40,940 bases of DNA from positions 1 to 40,940 of the forward strand of contig JAIUPL010000040.1 of assembly GCA_020160935.1 (NCBI GenBank). The letters are read 5' to 3'. The position numbers and the translations under genes were made by a program. Each line of letters starts with the position of its first letter. The stretch's first letter is position 1. Origin of the DNA: Bacteroidota bacterium (GTDB lineage Bacteria > Bacteroidota > Bacteroidia > Chitinophagales > Saprospiraceae). The notes below the pieces were generated by a model. The model was given only the letters and a program-made list of their open reading frames with translations. It did no database searches and was not told the DNA's origin. Positions 31,798-40,309 of the stretch are shown one piece after another.

Positions 31798-32304
31798 AAA
31801 AAGTTTCCCCTGTGGCGTCGGCGCATGCTCCATTTCGTGTTTCAGCAGCCATTCCTTGCGCCACAGATCGCCGCCGTAGCCGACGAGTTTTCCATTGCTT
31901 CCGATAACCCGATGGCAGGGGATGATGATGGTAATCGGGTTGCTGCCATTGGCGGCGCCCACGGCCCGAATGGCTTTGGTATCGCCGTATCTTTTTGAAA
32001 TTTCCAGATAGGAAGTGGTGACACCATATGGAATATCGAGCAGCAAATTCCAGATATGTTGTTGAAATGCGGTGCCTTCCGGTTGCAAAGGAAGGTCGAA
32101 CCGCAGACGTTTTCCTTCAAAATACTCGTTTAGTTGGCGCGTAGCCTCCCGAATGGCAGCAGGTATGTCGCCCTCGGAGGCTGCATGGGTACGGGCAGGC
32201 CTGCGCTCGGTTTCCACAAAAAGAATGCTGTGCAACTGCGTGTCGGTGCCTGTAATCTGCAGCGTGCCAATCGGAGAATCGATGTAGGTAGTGTAGGCGG
32301 CCAT
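31795..32304 (-). CDS. ogt: Methylated-DNA--protein-cysteine methyltransferase
   Basis: 169 aa from the ATG at 32304 (MAAYTTYIDSPIG); a TTG reading at 32322 is not needed. It removes methyl groups from O6-alkylguanine to its own cysteine and is then spent. The active-site block IIIPCHRVIGSNG (Cys130) is intact, as is the DNA-binding helix-turn-helix region RAVGAANGSNP (about 113-123) with its conserved Asn. LVGYGGDLWRKEWLLKHE follows, as in other family members. Length is normal. A minus-strand -7-like box is present at 32315-32308, so close to the ATG that the message might be nearly leaderless. Confidence 0.95.
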   Translation of the reverse strand: MAAYTTYIDSPIGTLQITGTDTQLHSILFVETERRPARTHAASEGDIPAAIREATRQLNEYFEGKRLRFDLPLQPEGTAFQQHIWNLLLDIPYGVTTSYLEISKRYGDTKAIRAVGAANGSNPITIIIPCHRVIGSNGKLVGYGGDLWRKEWLLKHEMEHAPTPQGKLF

Positions 32305-32369
32305 GCTCAAAAGTACAAACAAGTTTATACTGAATTGAAGCCTTTTCCATCAGTACACATTATTTAACG

Positions 32370-32377
32370 TACCTTTG
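32370..32377 (+). promoter_or_regulatory. -7 element for lepA
   Basis: TACCTTTG is a perfect TAnnTTTG box 43 bp upstream of the ATG at 32421. The -33 box is weak (TTTT-like near 32343). Confidence 0.55.
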
Positions 32378-32420
32378 CGCCCTCAAAAGTAGCAGGGCGC
32401 CGCCCTTGTGTCAGATTTCT

Positions 32421-34217
32421 ATGAAAAACATTCGCAATTTCTGCATCATTGCGCACATCGACCACGGGAAAAGTACCCTGGCTGACCGTTTGCTGGAATA
32501 CACCAATACCATCAGCAAACGCGACATGCAAGACCAGGCACTCGACAATATGGACCTCGAGCGGGAGCGTGGTATTACCATCAAGAGCCACGCTATCCAG
32601 ATGGCATACAAACATCCTGCCGACGGACAGGAATACATTTTTAACCTCATCGACACACCCGGACACGTCGACTTCTCCTACGAAGTGAGCCGCTCCATTG
32701 CCGCCTGCGAAGGCGCGCTGTTGCTGGTGGATGCCACACAAGGCATTCAGGCACAAACGATTAGCAACCTGTACCTGGCCGTAGATCACAACCTGGAAAT
32801 CATCCCGATTGTGAACAAGGTGGATATGGACAGCGCTATGGTAGAGGAAGTGCAGGATCAGATCATGGACCTGATCGGTTGCGACCGCGAAGACATTATT
32901 TCAGCCTCCGGCCGCACTGGTATCGGTATTCCGGAAATCCTGGCAGCCGTAGTCGACCGAGTGCCAGCCCCGAAAGGCGACCCGGAAGCACCGCTGCAAA
33001 CCATGATTTTTGACTCCATGTTCAACTCCTACCGTGGTGTGATCGCCTATGTGCGGGTAATGAACGGATGCATGCGCAAGGGCGATAAAATCAAATTTTT
33101 AAATACCGGCAAGGAAGTCGTGGCCGAAGAAGTGGGCGTATTGAAACTCGGCCAGTTCGAAGCCGCCGAAATCAGCACCGGCGACGTAGGCTACGTCATC
33201 ACAGGCATCAAAGTGAGCCGCGAAATCAAGGTGGGTGATACGATTACCCACGTGGCGCGCCCCTGCCAGGAGGCCGTAAAAGGTTTTGAAGAGGTAAAAC
33301 CCATGGTATTTGCCGGGGTGTATCCGCTCGACAACGACGATTTTGAAGACCTGCGCGACTCCCTGGAAAAACTGCAACTCAATGATGCTTCGCTGGTGTT
33401 CGAACCCGAAACTTCCGTAGCGCTCGGCTTCGGTTTCCGCTGCGGCTTCCTGGGTATGCTGCACCTGGAAATTGTGCAGGAACGCCTGCAACGCGAATTC
33501 GACCAGGACATCATCACCACGGTACCAAACGTAACCTATTTCGCTACCAATATGAAAGGCGAGCGCTTCTCCGTGCGCCAACCCAGCGAACTGCCCGACC
33601 CCAACCACCTCGACAACGCGGAAGAACCCTATATCTACGCACAAATCATTACCAAACCCGACTACATCGGCGGTATTATGAAACTGTGCATGGACAAACG
33701 CGGTATCCTGCAAAAACAGCACTACCTCACGCCTACGCGTCTGGAAATGATTTTCCACATGCCGCTGGCAGAAATCGTATTCGATTTTTACGATCAGTTG
33801 AAATCGCTCACACGTGGCTATGCCTCGTTTGATTACCATATCCTCGACTACCGCATGACCGACCTCGTGCGCCTCGACATCAAACTCAATGGCGAACAGG
33901 TAGACGCACTCAGCGCACTCGTACACCGCACCAAAGCGGAATATATGGGACGCCGTATGTGCGAAAAACTCAAGGAACTCCTGCCACGCCAGCAATTCCA
34001 GATCGCTATTCAGGCTGCTATCGGGCAAAAAGTGATTGCGCGCGAAACGATTTCTGCCCTGCGGAAGGACGTTACAGCCAAGTGCTACGGTGGCGACATC
34101 TCCCGGAAACGTAAACTGCTGGAAAAACAGAAAGAGGGTAAGAAGAAAATGAAGCAGTTCGGTAATGTGGAAGTGCCGCAGGAGGCATTTTTGAAGGTGC
34201 TCAAATTAAATGATTAA
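32421..34217 (+). CDS. lepA: Elongation factor 4
   Basis: 598 aa from the ATG at 32421; a TTG reading from 32406 is not needed. It is a ribosome-bound GTPase that back-translocates or helps ribosome assembly under stress. GTPase motifs are AHIDHGKST (residues 11-19), RERGITI (switch 1), DTPGHVD and NKVD. Domain II and the LepA-specific C-terminal domain, ending near [22 protein letters not shown] (seen in parts: GKKKMKQFG and VPQEAF), are complete. Length is normal. The start follows a good -7 box. The stop TAA lies upstream of the nested palindrome at 34229-34560. Confidence 0.97.
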   Translation: MKNIRNFCIIAHIDHGKSTLADRLLEYTNTISKRDMQDQALDNMDLERERGITIKSHAIQMAYKHPADGQEYIFNLIDTPGHVDFSYEVSRSIAACEGALLLVDATQGIQAQTISNLYLAVDHNLEIIPIVNKVDMDSAMVEEVQDQIMDLIGCDREDIISASGRTGIGIPEILAAVVDRVPAPKGDPEAPLQTMIFDSMFNSYRGVIAYVRVMNGCMRKGDKIKFLNTGKEVVAEEVGVLKLGQFEAAEISTGDVGYVITGIKVSREIKVGDTITHVARPCQEAVKGFEEVKPMVFAGVYPLDNDDFEDLRDSLEKLQLNDASLVFEPETSVALGFGFRCGFLGMLHLEIVQERLQREFDQDIITTVPNVTYFATNMKGERFSVRQPSELPDPNHLDNAEEPYIYAQIITKPDYIGGIMKLCMDKRGILQKQHYLTPTRLEMIFHMPLAEIVFDFYDQLKSLTRGYASFDYHILDYRMTDLVRLDIKLNGEQVDALSALVHRTKAEYMGRRMCEKLKELLPRQQFQIAIQAAIGQKVIARETISALRKDVTAKCYGGDISRKRKLLEKQKEGKKKMKQFGNVEVPQEAFLKVLKLND

Positions 34218-34228
34218 TGCGGGGTTGA

Positions 34229-34560
34229 TCAGACGCGCCTTACGGCGAAGATTAAGATAAGACGCGCCTTGCGGCGCTATGGGGTTTGGGATTGGGCGGA
34301 TAATGCGGATTAAATAGATTTATATTTCAATATTACTTTGGTATAACAGGTGTACGCTACGATTTGTGTCCTTTGTGCAACCTTTGTGGAATTCGTGGTA
34401 AAAAATTTAACCACAACGGACACAAAGGTTGCACAAAGGACACAAATCGTAGCGTACACCTGTTTCAATGGAATATCTCAAAACGAATAATCCAGCAAAA
34501 TCCATTTTATCCGCATTATCCGCCCAATCCAAAGCCCCATAGCGCCGCAAGGCGCGTCTC
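34229..34560. repeat. Nested inverted-repeat element E13 (GCGCCTTGCGGCG outer, TTTGTGTCC inner)
   Basis: The outer 55-bp arms (34261-34315 and 34504-34558) pair with about three mismatches; they begin GACGCGCCTTGCGGCGCTAT and contain GGATTGGGCGGATAATGC. The inner 44-bp arms (34345-34388 and 34421-34464) are perfect and hold AACAGGTGTACGCTACG and CCTTTGTGCAACC. An extra GACGCGCCTTACGGCG unit precedes it at 34231-34246. Outer-arm relatives form the truncated element at the window end. It lies between lepA and the lactonase-like gene, both on the plus strand, so here a 3' end and a 5' end share the space. Confidence 0.92.
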
Positions 34561-34591
34561 ATCCATCCCACAAGTAAAAATCAATTTTCCA

Positions 34592-35722
34592 ATGAAAAAA
34601 ATCCTCTTCCTCCTCTCCTGCCTGTACGCCTGCCAATCCAAACCCACCTCTCCGCCCGCTGCACAGCCCGACGAACGCCCTATCGTTTTTGCCGGCACGT
34701 ACACCCAGAAACTGGGCCACGTAGATGGCAAGGCTACCGGCATTTACACTTGCCGGTTTGATGCATCAACGGGTGCGCTCATTGTAACGGACACCGTCGG
34801 CGGCATCGACAATCCTTCGTTTGTATGTGTGTCGCCCGATAAAAAGTACCTGTATGCAGTGGCCGAAGCAGGTGGAACCCCTGATCGGGCAATGGGCGGC
34901 GTGGCAGCATTCCGTATTCTGGAAGGCGGTAAATTGCAGAAAATCAACGAAGTATCATCCTACGGCGTAGCGCCCTGTCATATTTCTACCGACAAATCGG
35001 GCAAATTCGTGCTGGTAGCGAATTACGTTACCGGCAATGTGGCTACCTATAGCGTACAAACAGATGGTACCCTGAGCGACTCACTCTGCGTGGTGCAGCA
35101 CCCTGGCAAAAGCCCCTGGGCGCACATGATTTTGCCTTCGCCCGACGGTGCCACGATCTGGTCGGTCGACAAAGGCATCGATCGCGTGTTTATGTACAGC
35201 CTGTCCGAAGAAGGAAAATTGAAAGAACAATTCAGTTTTTCCACCGCAAAAGGCGCCGGGCCGCGCCACCTCGATTTCAACCCCGTGCAGCCCGATCAGT
35301 TTGCCGTGATCAATGAAAACAGTTCAACCCTGAATTATTACCGAAAAGAAGGCGAGTTCGATATTCGCCGCCTCGACTCGCTGTCGACCTTGCCCGCCAG
35401 TTTCAAGGAAAACAACACTTGCGCCGACGTGCATTTCCACCCCAACGGCAAATTCCTGTATGGCTCCAATCGCGGGCACAACAGCATTGTGGTGTACGGT
35501 GTGGATACGCAGACGGGCAAATTGACACTCTTGCAGCACCAGTCGACCCTGGGGCTTATCCCCCGCAACTTCCTCGTCACGCCCGATGGCAAATGGCTGC
35601 TGGTAGCCAACCAGAATTCAAGTACGGTGGCTTCCTTCCGGATCGACCCGGCCACAGGACTTTTGAGTCCGGCAGGCCAGCCAAGTGCGGTGCCTACGCC
35701 GGTGTGTTTGAAGATGATGTAA
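34592..35722 (+). CDS. Lactonase-family seven-bladed beta-propeller lipoprotein
   Basis: 376 aa from the ATG at 34592; the open frame extends upstream through repeat sequence and that part is rejected. The lipobox LYAC puts the acylated Cys at about residue 14. The rest is a 6-phosphogluconolactonase/muconate-cyclase-like propeller (PF10282 type): FAGTYTQKLG, YLYAVAEAGG, GVAPCHISTDKSGKFVLVANY, WAHMILPSPDG, GPRHLDFNP, and HPNGKFLYGSNRGHNS each mark a blade (given in parts). Such lipoproteins are usually envelope-bound sugar-lactone hydrolases or binding proteins; the substrate is not known. Its 3' end overlaps that of the convergent kinase gene by 29 bp (35694-35722). Confidence 0.88.
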   Translation: MKKILFLLSCLYACQSKPTSPPAAQPDERPIVFAGTYTQKLGHVDGKATGIYTCRFDASTGALIVTDTVGGIDNPSFVCVSPDKKYLYAVAEAGGTPDRAMGGVAAFRILEGGKLQKINEVSSYGVAPCHISTDKSGKFVLVANYVTGNVATYSVQTDGTLSDSLCVVQHPGKSPWAHMILPSPDGATIWSVDKGIDRVFMYSLSEEGKLKEQFSFSTAKGAGPRHLDFNPVQPDQFAVINENSSTLNYYRKEGEFDIRRLDSLSTLPASFKENNTCADVHFHPNGKFLYGSNRGHNSIVVYGVDTQTGKLTLLQHQSTLGLIPRNFLVTPDGKWLLVANQNSSTVASFRIDPATGLLSPAGQPSAVPTPVCLKMM

Positions 35723-37706
35723 AAGGCAGTTGAATATGCGTGCGGGTGCCTTCGCCGGGGCGGCTATCGACGTGTATGCTGCCGCCGGACTGTTGCATTC
35801 GGCGTTGCATATTGGCGAGCCCGTTTCCGGCATCGGCAAGCGCCGCGGGGTCGAAACCCTGGCCGTTGTCGCGGATATTGATTTGCAGGCTGCCATTTTC
35901 CATCGAAAACTGGATGTTTATTTTGTCGGCCCGGGCGTGTTTGAGGGCATTGTGCAGGGTTTCCTTTACCACCAGAAATACATTACGCCGGAGTTCGCCG
36001 CTCAATGGTATGTCGGGCAAATCGGGAATATCGAAGTGGCAGGCGATGTCGGAGTCTTCAAAAAAACTCACCGCATAGCGTCGGATGTATCCTGCCAGGC
36101 TGCTGAGGGTGTCGTTGTGGTGATTCAAGGCCCACACGATTTCGCTCATTTTGAGCAGCAACTCCTTGGCTGCGCCGGAAATTTTATCCAGTTCACCCGT
36201 TGCGGCGGCTTTCTTTTTCGCCACTTCGCTGAGCAGCGAAATTTTGGATAGCCCCGAGCCAAAATCATCGTGCAGGTCTTCTGCGATGCGCAGGCGTTCG
36301 AGTTGCTGGCCTTCCAGCCGCGAGCGCAGGGCGACTACTTTTTGTTCGGCTTCGAGGCGCTCGATGGTATTGCGCTGGAGCTGTTCCTGCTGTTCGGCGA
36401 GGCGTTGTTTTTGTCGGTAAGCCCGGCGCATGAGATACAGTACGCCGAGCAATGCGAGGATGCCTGCCAGGGCGCCGTAGGTTTGTAAATTCTTGATTCT
36501 GTTGCGGTTTTCGAGGTCGCGGATCGCCAGTTCCTTCTTTTCGGTTTCGTATTTCGTTTCGGAATCGGCCACTTTTTCGGCCATTTTGGCATTAAAAACC
36601 GAGTCCATACTGGTGTTGTACAGGTCATCGAAACGGCGGGCTTCCTCAAAATTCCGTTGCAGCAGGTGCCAGTCGCGCAGCCGGGCATAATCTTCGATGA
36701 CGACCGTTTTTTGCTGCATTTTTTCGGCGCGTTCGAACGACTCGTACAGGTTTTGCCGGGCCGTTTGCATATCGCCCATTTCCATGTAGGCGCGGCCCAG
36801 GTCGCCCTGATTTTGAGCAATCATAAAATCATCCTGGTTTTCGCGGGAAAGGGCCAGCGATTTTTGCAGGTACAGGAGTTGTTCGGAACGTTTGCCCAGC
36901 GCTCCGTACAATTTTCCCATGATGCCGTAGATATAACCGAGGTGGAGGTTATTGCCCGCGGCAATGAGGAGTTTTTCGGCTTTTTGGGCAGTTGCAAGGG
37001 CTTCATCGTATTTTTTCTGGTTGCGAAGCACCTCTGTGATATTGATATAAGAGGCGCCGATGCCTGCCGACATCTGGATTTTTTCAAAGGCTTGAAGGGC
37101 AATATTGAAATAACGCAGCGCTTCGTCGTAGCGTTTCAGGTCCATGTAGGTGAGGCCCAGGTTCAGGTTGGCCACGCCGGTAACCTCGGGTTTGTTCATT
37201 TTTTCGGCTTCCCTCTGTACCTCCAGTTGGTACACGAGGGCAGCATCGAAACGTCCCTTGCGGTATTCAATGGTTCCAAGGCGGGTGAGTGCGCCCAGCA
37301 GGTTTTTTTTAGCGGCGATAGCACGGGCGTATGGCAATTCTTCTTGCGTAATTTTTTCGGCTTTTTCATAATCGCCGAAGTTGAGCCAGGTTTCCGAAAT
37401 GCTGTTGAGTGCGCTGGCAATGACAGCCGTATCATTGAGTTGGCGTGCCAGTTGGAGCGATTCATCCCCATACTGAAGTGCTTTATCTTTATTGGAAAAG
37501 CGGTATTCCCAACTGAGTACAAACAGGAGTGTGGCACGTTCAATACCTTTTGCCCCCGTTAGTACCTTTTCAAGGCTATCGACCCTGGACTGTGCAACTG
37601 CCCCGGCGTTCAGGCAACACCATAGCAGGCAAACAAGCATGATGGAAATTGCCCGGCAAAAAAGGTAGCGGGCTGCAGACACAGCAAGGAAGAAGGATGT
37701 ATTCAT
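35694..37706 (-). CDS. TPR-containing sensor histidine kinase (HisKA_3 type)
   Basis: 670 aa from the ATG at 37706; an inner ATG at 37640 would give a shorter signal peptide. Residues 1-40 hold a signal-like hydrophobic stretch ending VAQS, so the sensor part is probably periplasmic. About 45-390 contains six or so TPR repeats, such as ARAIAAKKNLLGALTRLGTI and YDEALRYFNIALQAF (given in parts). A helix near 412-432 (LAGILALLGVLYLMRRA) crosses the membrane. The HisKA_3 H-box IAEDLHDDFGSGLSKI (from 474, phospho-acceptor His479) and the HATPase domain with ETLHNALKHAR, DNGQGFD and GNGLANM complete it. The response regulator gene is 217 bp upstream on the same strand. The signal is unknown. Confidence 0.93.
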   Translation of the reverse strand: MNTSFFLAVSAARYLFCRAISIMLVCLLWCCLNAGAVAQSRVDSLEKVLTGAKGIERATLLFVLSWEYRFSNKDKALQYGDESLQLARQLNDTAVIASALNSISETWLNFGDYEKAEKITQEELPYARAIAAKKNLLGALTRLGTIEYRKGRFDAALVYQLEVQREAEKMNKPEVTGVANLNLGLTYMDLKRYDEALRYFNIALQAFEKIQMSAGIGASYINITEVLRNQKKYDEALATAQKAEKLLIAAGNNLHLGYIYGIMGKLYGALGKRSEQLLYLQKSLALSRENQDDFMIAQNQGDLGRAYMEMGDMQTARQNLYESFERAEKMQQKTVVIEDYARLRDWHLLQRNFEEARRFDDLYNTSMDSVFNAKMAEKVADSETKYETEKKELAIRDLENRNRIKNLQTYGALAGILALLGVLYLMRRAYRQKQRLAEQQEQLQRNTIERLEAEQKVVALRSRLEGQQLERLRIAEDLHDDFGSGLSKISLLSEVAKKKAAATGELDKISGAAKELLLKMSEIVWALNHHNDTLSSLAGYIRRYAVSFFEDSDIACHFDIPDLPDIPLSGELRRNVFLVVKETLHNALKHARADKINIQFSMENGSLQINIRDNGQGFDPAALADAGNGLANMQRRMQQSGGSIHVDSRPGEGTRTHIQLPFTSSSNTPA

Positions 37707-37881
37707 ATCTGAAAATTAACTGTACAACAATCGTTTCCATTCCAGGAAAACAATTTCAGACATAAAAAATGTGGTGTTTTGCGCAGTGAAAGTATTTTTT
37801 ATTTTGAATATTTATTGTTTTATAAACACTTAATTCATTTTTTATTTTTTCAATGAAATTTAATTACACCACCAATCCATT

Positions 37882-37922
37882 GTTGCCCCTTGTCTCTTGC
37901 CCCTTGCTCTTTGCCCCTTCTC
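37882..37922 (-). repeat. Single-arm purine-rich array (GGGGCAAGAG units)
   Basis: Read on the minus strand, GGGGCAAAGAGC and GGGGCAAGAG units follow the response regulator stop (37924-37926) within a few bases. No complementary arm is present. It has the same polarity relative to the ended gene as the arrays at 12331 and 14344. Confidence 0.8.
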
Positions 37923-37923
37923 A

Positions 37924-38556
37924 CTATCTCTCCCCTCTCATTTTATTCAACGCTTCCGTCCTCGTCTGCACATGCAGTTTTTCATAAATGTTGTGGATAT
38001 GTCTCTTTACCGTTTCGATGCTGATAAATAGTTCGGCGGCAATTTCTTTGTACAGATAACCTTTTGCCAGCAGGTCGAGAATTTCTTTTTCCCGCGCTGT
38101 GAGTACGGCCAGTTCAGGAACAGGTTCCGGTTTTTTTTGAAATGAGGCTACGACGCGGCGAGCGATTTCGCTGTTCATCGGAGAGCCGCCCTGATGCAGA
38201 TCGTGCAGGGCTTCCAGCAGTTTTTCCGGCGAAGTGCGCTTTAGCAGGTATCCATTGGCGCCTGCCTTGAGGGCATTGAAAATGTGTTCGTCGTCTTCAT
38301 ACACGGTACACATAGTGATTTGCAAGGCAGGCAATTGCTCTTTGAGTATTCTCACCGCATCAATACCGCTCATGCCCGGCAGGTGAATATCCATGATCAC
38401 CACATCCGGTTGGACCGCAACAATTCCTGTCAGGGCAGCCTCTGCATTGTCATAAGATGGCAGGCATTCAAATTCGGGCACACTGCCGATAATGGTTTCA
38501 AATGACTGCCGGATATCAGCGTCATCTTCAACTATGGTCACTCGGATAGGCTTCAT
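37924..38556 (-). CDS. NarL/FixJ-type response regulator
   Basis: 210 aa DNA-binding regulator. The receiver (about 1-120) has the acidic pair in EDDADIRQSF (Asp11, Asp12), the phospho-acceptor Asp56 in IMDIHLPGMSG and the conserved Lys in YLLKR. A LuxR-type helix-turn-helix follows (about 145-205): LTAREKEILDLLAKGYLYKEIA, shown as LTAREKEILDLLAKG, and ISIETVKRHIHNIYEKLHV, typical of the family. It should pair with the TPR kinase whose gene lies just downstream. A perfect -7 box is upstream, and next to it begins the 66-bp palindrome shared with the divergent cytochrome operon. Confidence 0.95.
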   Translation of the reverse strand: MKPIRVTIVEDDADIRQSFETIIGSVPEFECLPSYDNAEAALTGIVAVQPDVVIMDIHLPGMSGIDAVRILKEQLPALQITMCTVYEDDEHIFNALKAGANGYLLKRTSPEKLLEALHDLHQGGSPMNSEIARRVVASFQKKPEPVPELAVLTAREKEILDLLAKGYLYKEIAAELFISIETVKRHIHNIYEKLHVQTRTEALNKMRGER

Positions 38557-38590
38557 TGTGGAGGATTTGGACGTGAATGGTTTGTGGTGT

Positions 38591-38598
38591 CAAATGTA
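38591..38598 (-). promoter_or_regulatory. -7 element for the response regulator gene
   Basis: TACATTTG on the minus strand is a perfect TAnnTTTG box about 35 bp upstream of the ATG at 38556. The -33 position falls at the edge of the palindrome at 38621 and has no clear TTTG. Confidence 0.55.
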
Positions 38599-38620
38599 CA
38601 CAGCGCCGGGCGAGTGAGGG

Positions 38621-38806
38621 AATCACCCGTTTGTTGTATTTGACGGAGTCCTGAGTCGTAAGTCCTGAGTCCTGAGTCTGTAGAGTACACCTACTCATGT
38701 TTAGCCATGCTAAATAAGGATGCCTAAAGTAGAACGGTCAACTCTACAGACTCAGGACTCAGGACTTACGACTCAGGACTCCGTCAAATACAACAAACGG
38801 GTGATT
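38621..38806. repeat. Composite inverted-repeat element E15 (GAGTCCT arms), perfect 66-bp stem
   Basis: The 66-bp arm 38621-38686 is exactly complementary to 38741-38806. Its outer 26 bp (AATCACCCGTTTGTTGTATT and six more) are not microsatellite and are not seen elsewhere in the window. The inner part is GAGTCCTGAGTCGTAAGTCC and related units, ending TGTAGAGT. The 54-nt middle holds TTTAGCCATGCTAAA. Unlike the other elements it lies between two divergent genes, reaching close to both promoters. Confidence 0.95.
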
Positions 38807-38836
38807 GTCTACCCCTTTCCCGCACCCCCACCTTTG
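38805..38836 (+). promoter_or_regulatory. Possible promoter for the small membrane protein / cytochrome c operon
   Basis: TTG (38805-38807) lies 21 bp before CACCTTTG (38829-38836), one mismatch from TAnnTTTG. The -33 box overlaps the end of the palindrome arm. Confidence 0.4.
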
Positions 38837-38873
38837 TCCTGTTCAAATTTCACCACCAAATCAATCTTTCAAC

Positions 38874-39065
38874 ATGAAAACGATCGAACAACGGGACACC
38901 ATGATTCACAACTGCTTTATGATCGGCATGCTTGCTTTTTTCACCTGCCTATGGTGTGCAATGGACCACGAAGCCTTGTCGACACTGATCCAGTCCATGC
39001 AAAATGCCTGGGTCAATTTCGGGGAATGGACTTCTTCCGGCATGATGAGTCCACATAAAATTTAA
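38874..39065 (+). CDS. Small membrane protein preceding cytochrome c
   Basis: 63 aa from the ATG at 38874; a longer TTG reading would start inside the palindrome. One hydrophobic segment (about residues 13-30, NCFMIGMLAFFTCLWCAM) may be a membrane helix, followed by a short polar tail with WVNFGEWTSSG. It contains three cysteines but no CxxCH heme motif. The cytochrome c gene starts 27 bp after the stop, so an operon is likely. It may be an accessory subunit or an assembly factor of that cytochrome; this is a guess. Similar short proteins are easily missed by annotation. Confidence 0.6.
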   Translation: MKTIEQRDTMIHNCFMIGMLAFFTCLWCAMDHEALSTLIQSMQNAWVNFGEWTSSGMMSPHKI

Positions 39066-39092
39066 TGACAACAGCCTAAATCTGAAACACTT

Positions 39093-40040
39093 ATGAAAAA
39101 GGTACTCAAAGTGCTCGGTTATACACTGGGAAGTCTGCTGTTGGTCGTGTTGTTGTTTGCAGCATATATTCAATTCACGCCGCTGCCTGTTTATAAAGTA
39201 CAAGCCCCTGAACTGCATATTCAACCCGACAGTGCGCTCATTGCAGAAGGCGGCAGAATCGTGATGACGATGTGTGCAGAATGCCACCGCAGCGAAGACG
39301 GCCAATTGGGGGGCAAACTCTGGGCCGACAACGATATGTTCGGCAAACTATGGTCGGCCAATCTGAGCAAACACCCCGAAGCAGGTATTGGTCAGTACAC
39401 CGACGGTGAACTGGCATATATGATTCGGACAGGCGTAAAACGAGACGGACATTATGCCGGGCCGTTTATGGCGCATCCACTTATGGCAGATGAGGATATT
39501 GCGGCCATCATCGCTTTCCTGCGCTCCGATGCGCCTGCTGTGCAGCCCATCGATCGCCGCCCGCCACCGCCAGAATACCATTTTGTAGGAAAATTGGTGT
39601 ACAAACTGATATTCAAGCCACTGCCCTACCCCTCTGAGCCTGTGCACCCGCCACCTGCTTCCGATCAAATCGCCTGGGGGAAATACCTCGCCACCGACAA
39701 ATGGCAATGCTATCGCTGTCATTCGGCCAGTTTTGAAACGAACGACGACCTGAATCCCGAAAAATCAGTCGGTTTTTTTGCTGGCGGGAATCCAATGCCC
39801 GACCCCGATCACAACATCATCCTGACAGCAAACCTCACACCCGATCCTGAAACAGGTATCGGCAACTGGACACAGGCACAATTTATGGAGGCCATCCGTT
39901 CCAGAAAACGCCCCGACGGCACATCCGTCCGCCTGCCTATGCCGCCTTTAACCGCCCTCTCCGATGCTGAACTGATGGCCATATGGGCATACTTGCGCAC
40001 CATTCCCGCCGTCAAAAGCCCTGCGCGCGCGCCCTCCTAA
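39093..40040 (+). CDS. Membrane-anchored diheme cytochrome c
   Basis: 315 aa. One N-terminal helix (about 5-27) anchors the protein with its bulk in the periplasm. Two heme-binding sites are seen: CAECH (Cys61, Cys64, His65) and CYRCH (Cys206, Cys209, His210). Each is followed by a cytochrome c fold, the first with FMAHPLMADEDIAAIIAFLR and the second ending MPPLTALSDAELMAIWAYLR (both given in part). Met residues in these stretches may be the sixth iron ligands. It should pass electrons between a dehydrogenase and an oxidase; no partner enzyme is in the window. It follows a small membrane protein gene by 27 bp. Its TAA lies 2-3 bp ahead of a GTTGATGAGGG array. Confidence 0.93.
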   Translation: MKKVLKVLGYTLGSLLLVVLLFAAYIQFTPLPVYKVQAPELHIQPDSALIAEGGRIVMTMCAECHRSEDGQLGGKLWADNDMFGKLWSANLSKHPEAGIGQYTDGELAYMIRTGVKRDGHYAGPFMAHPLMADEDIAAIIAFLRSDAPAVQPIDRRPPPPEYHFVGKLVYKLIFKPLPYPSEPVHPPPASDQIAWGKYLATDKWQCYRCHSASFETNDDLNPEKSVGFFAGGNPMPDPDHNIILTANLTPDPETGIGNWTQAQFMEAIRSRKRPDGTSVRLPMPPLTALSDAELMAIWAYLRTIPAVKSPARAPS

Positions 40041-40042
40041 AT

Positions 40043-40283
40043 GTTGATGAGGGTTGATGAGGGTTGATGAGGGTTGATAAGGTTGATAAGGTTGATGAGG
40101 TTGATATTCATCAGCTCGGTAGGGATCAATTCTTTCGTATTTCGAGTGGCTGATTATCAACCCTTATCAACTCTTATCAACCCTCATCAACTCTTATCAA
40201 CCCTCATCAACTCTATCAACCCTCATCAACTCTATCAACCTCATCAACTCTATCAACCCCATCAACTCTTATCAACCCATTTC
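40043..40283. repeat. Composite inverted-repeat element E16 (GTTGATGAGG arms)
   Basis: The left arm consists of GTTGATGAGG and GTTGATAAGG units (40043-40105). The core (40106-40155) contains CTCGGTAGGGATCAATTC and is close to that at 23607-23646. The long right arm (40156-40283) contains CTTATCAACTC, CTCATCAAC and CTATCAAC units. The right arm is about twice as long as the left. It fills the gap between the cytochrome c stop and the NTF2-like gene. Confidence 0.9.
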
Positions 40284-40309
40284 ACTCACTTTCAATTTTT
40301 TTTCAACCA

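Noticed and set aside
32308-32315. Promoter for the ogt gene
   Set aside because: The -7-like box is only a few bases from the ATG, and there is no -33 box; kept only as a remark.
34364-34591. N-terminal extension of the lactonase-like gene
   Set aside because: The extension lies wholly within the nested palindrome and would hide the lipobox. The ATG at 34592 is a better start.
38621-38806. IS element or transposon ends
   Set aside because: There is no transposase, the distance between arms is only 54 nt, and no target-site duplication is seen.
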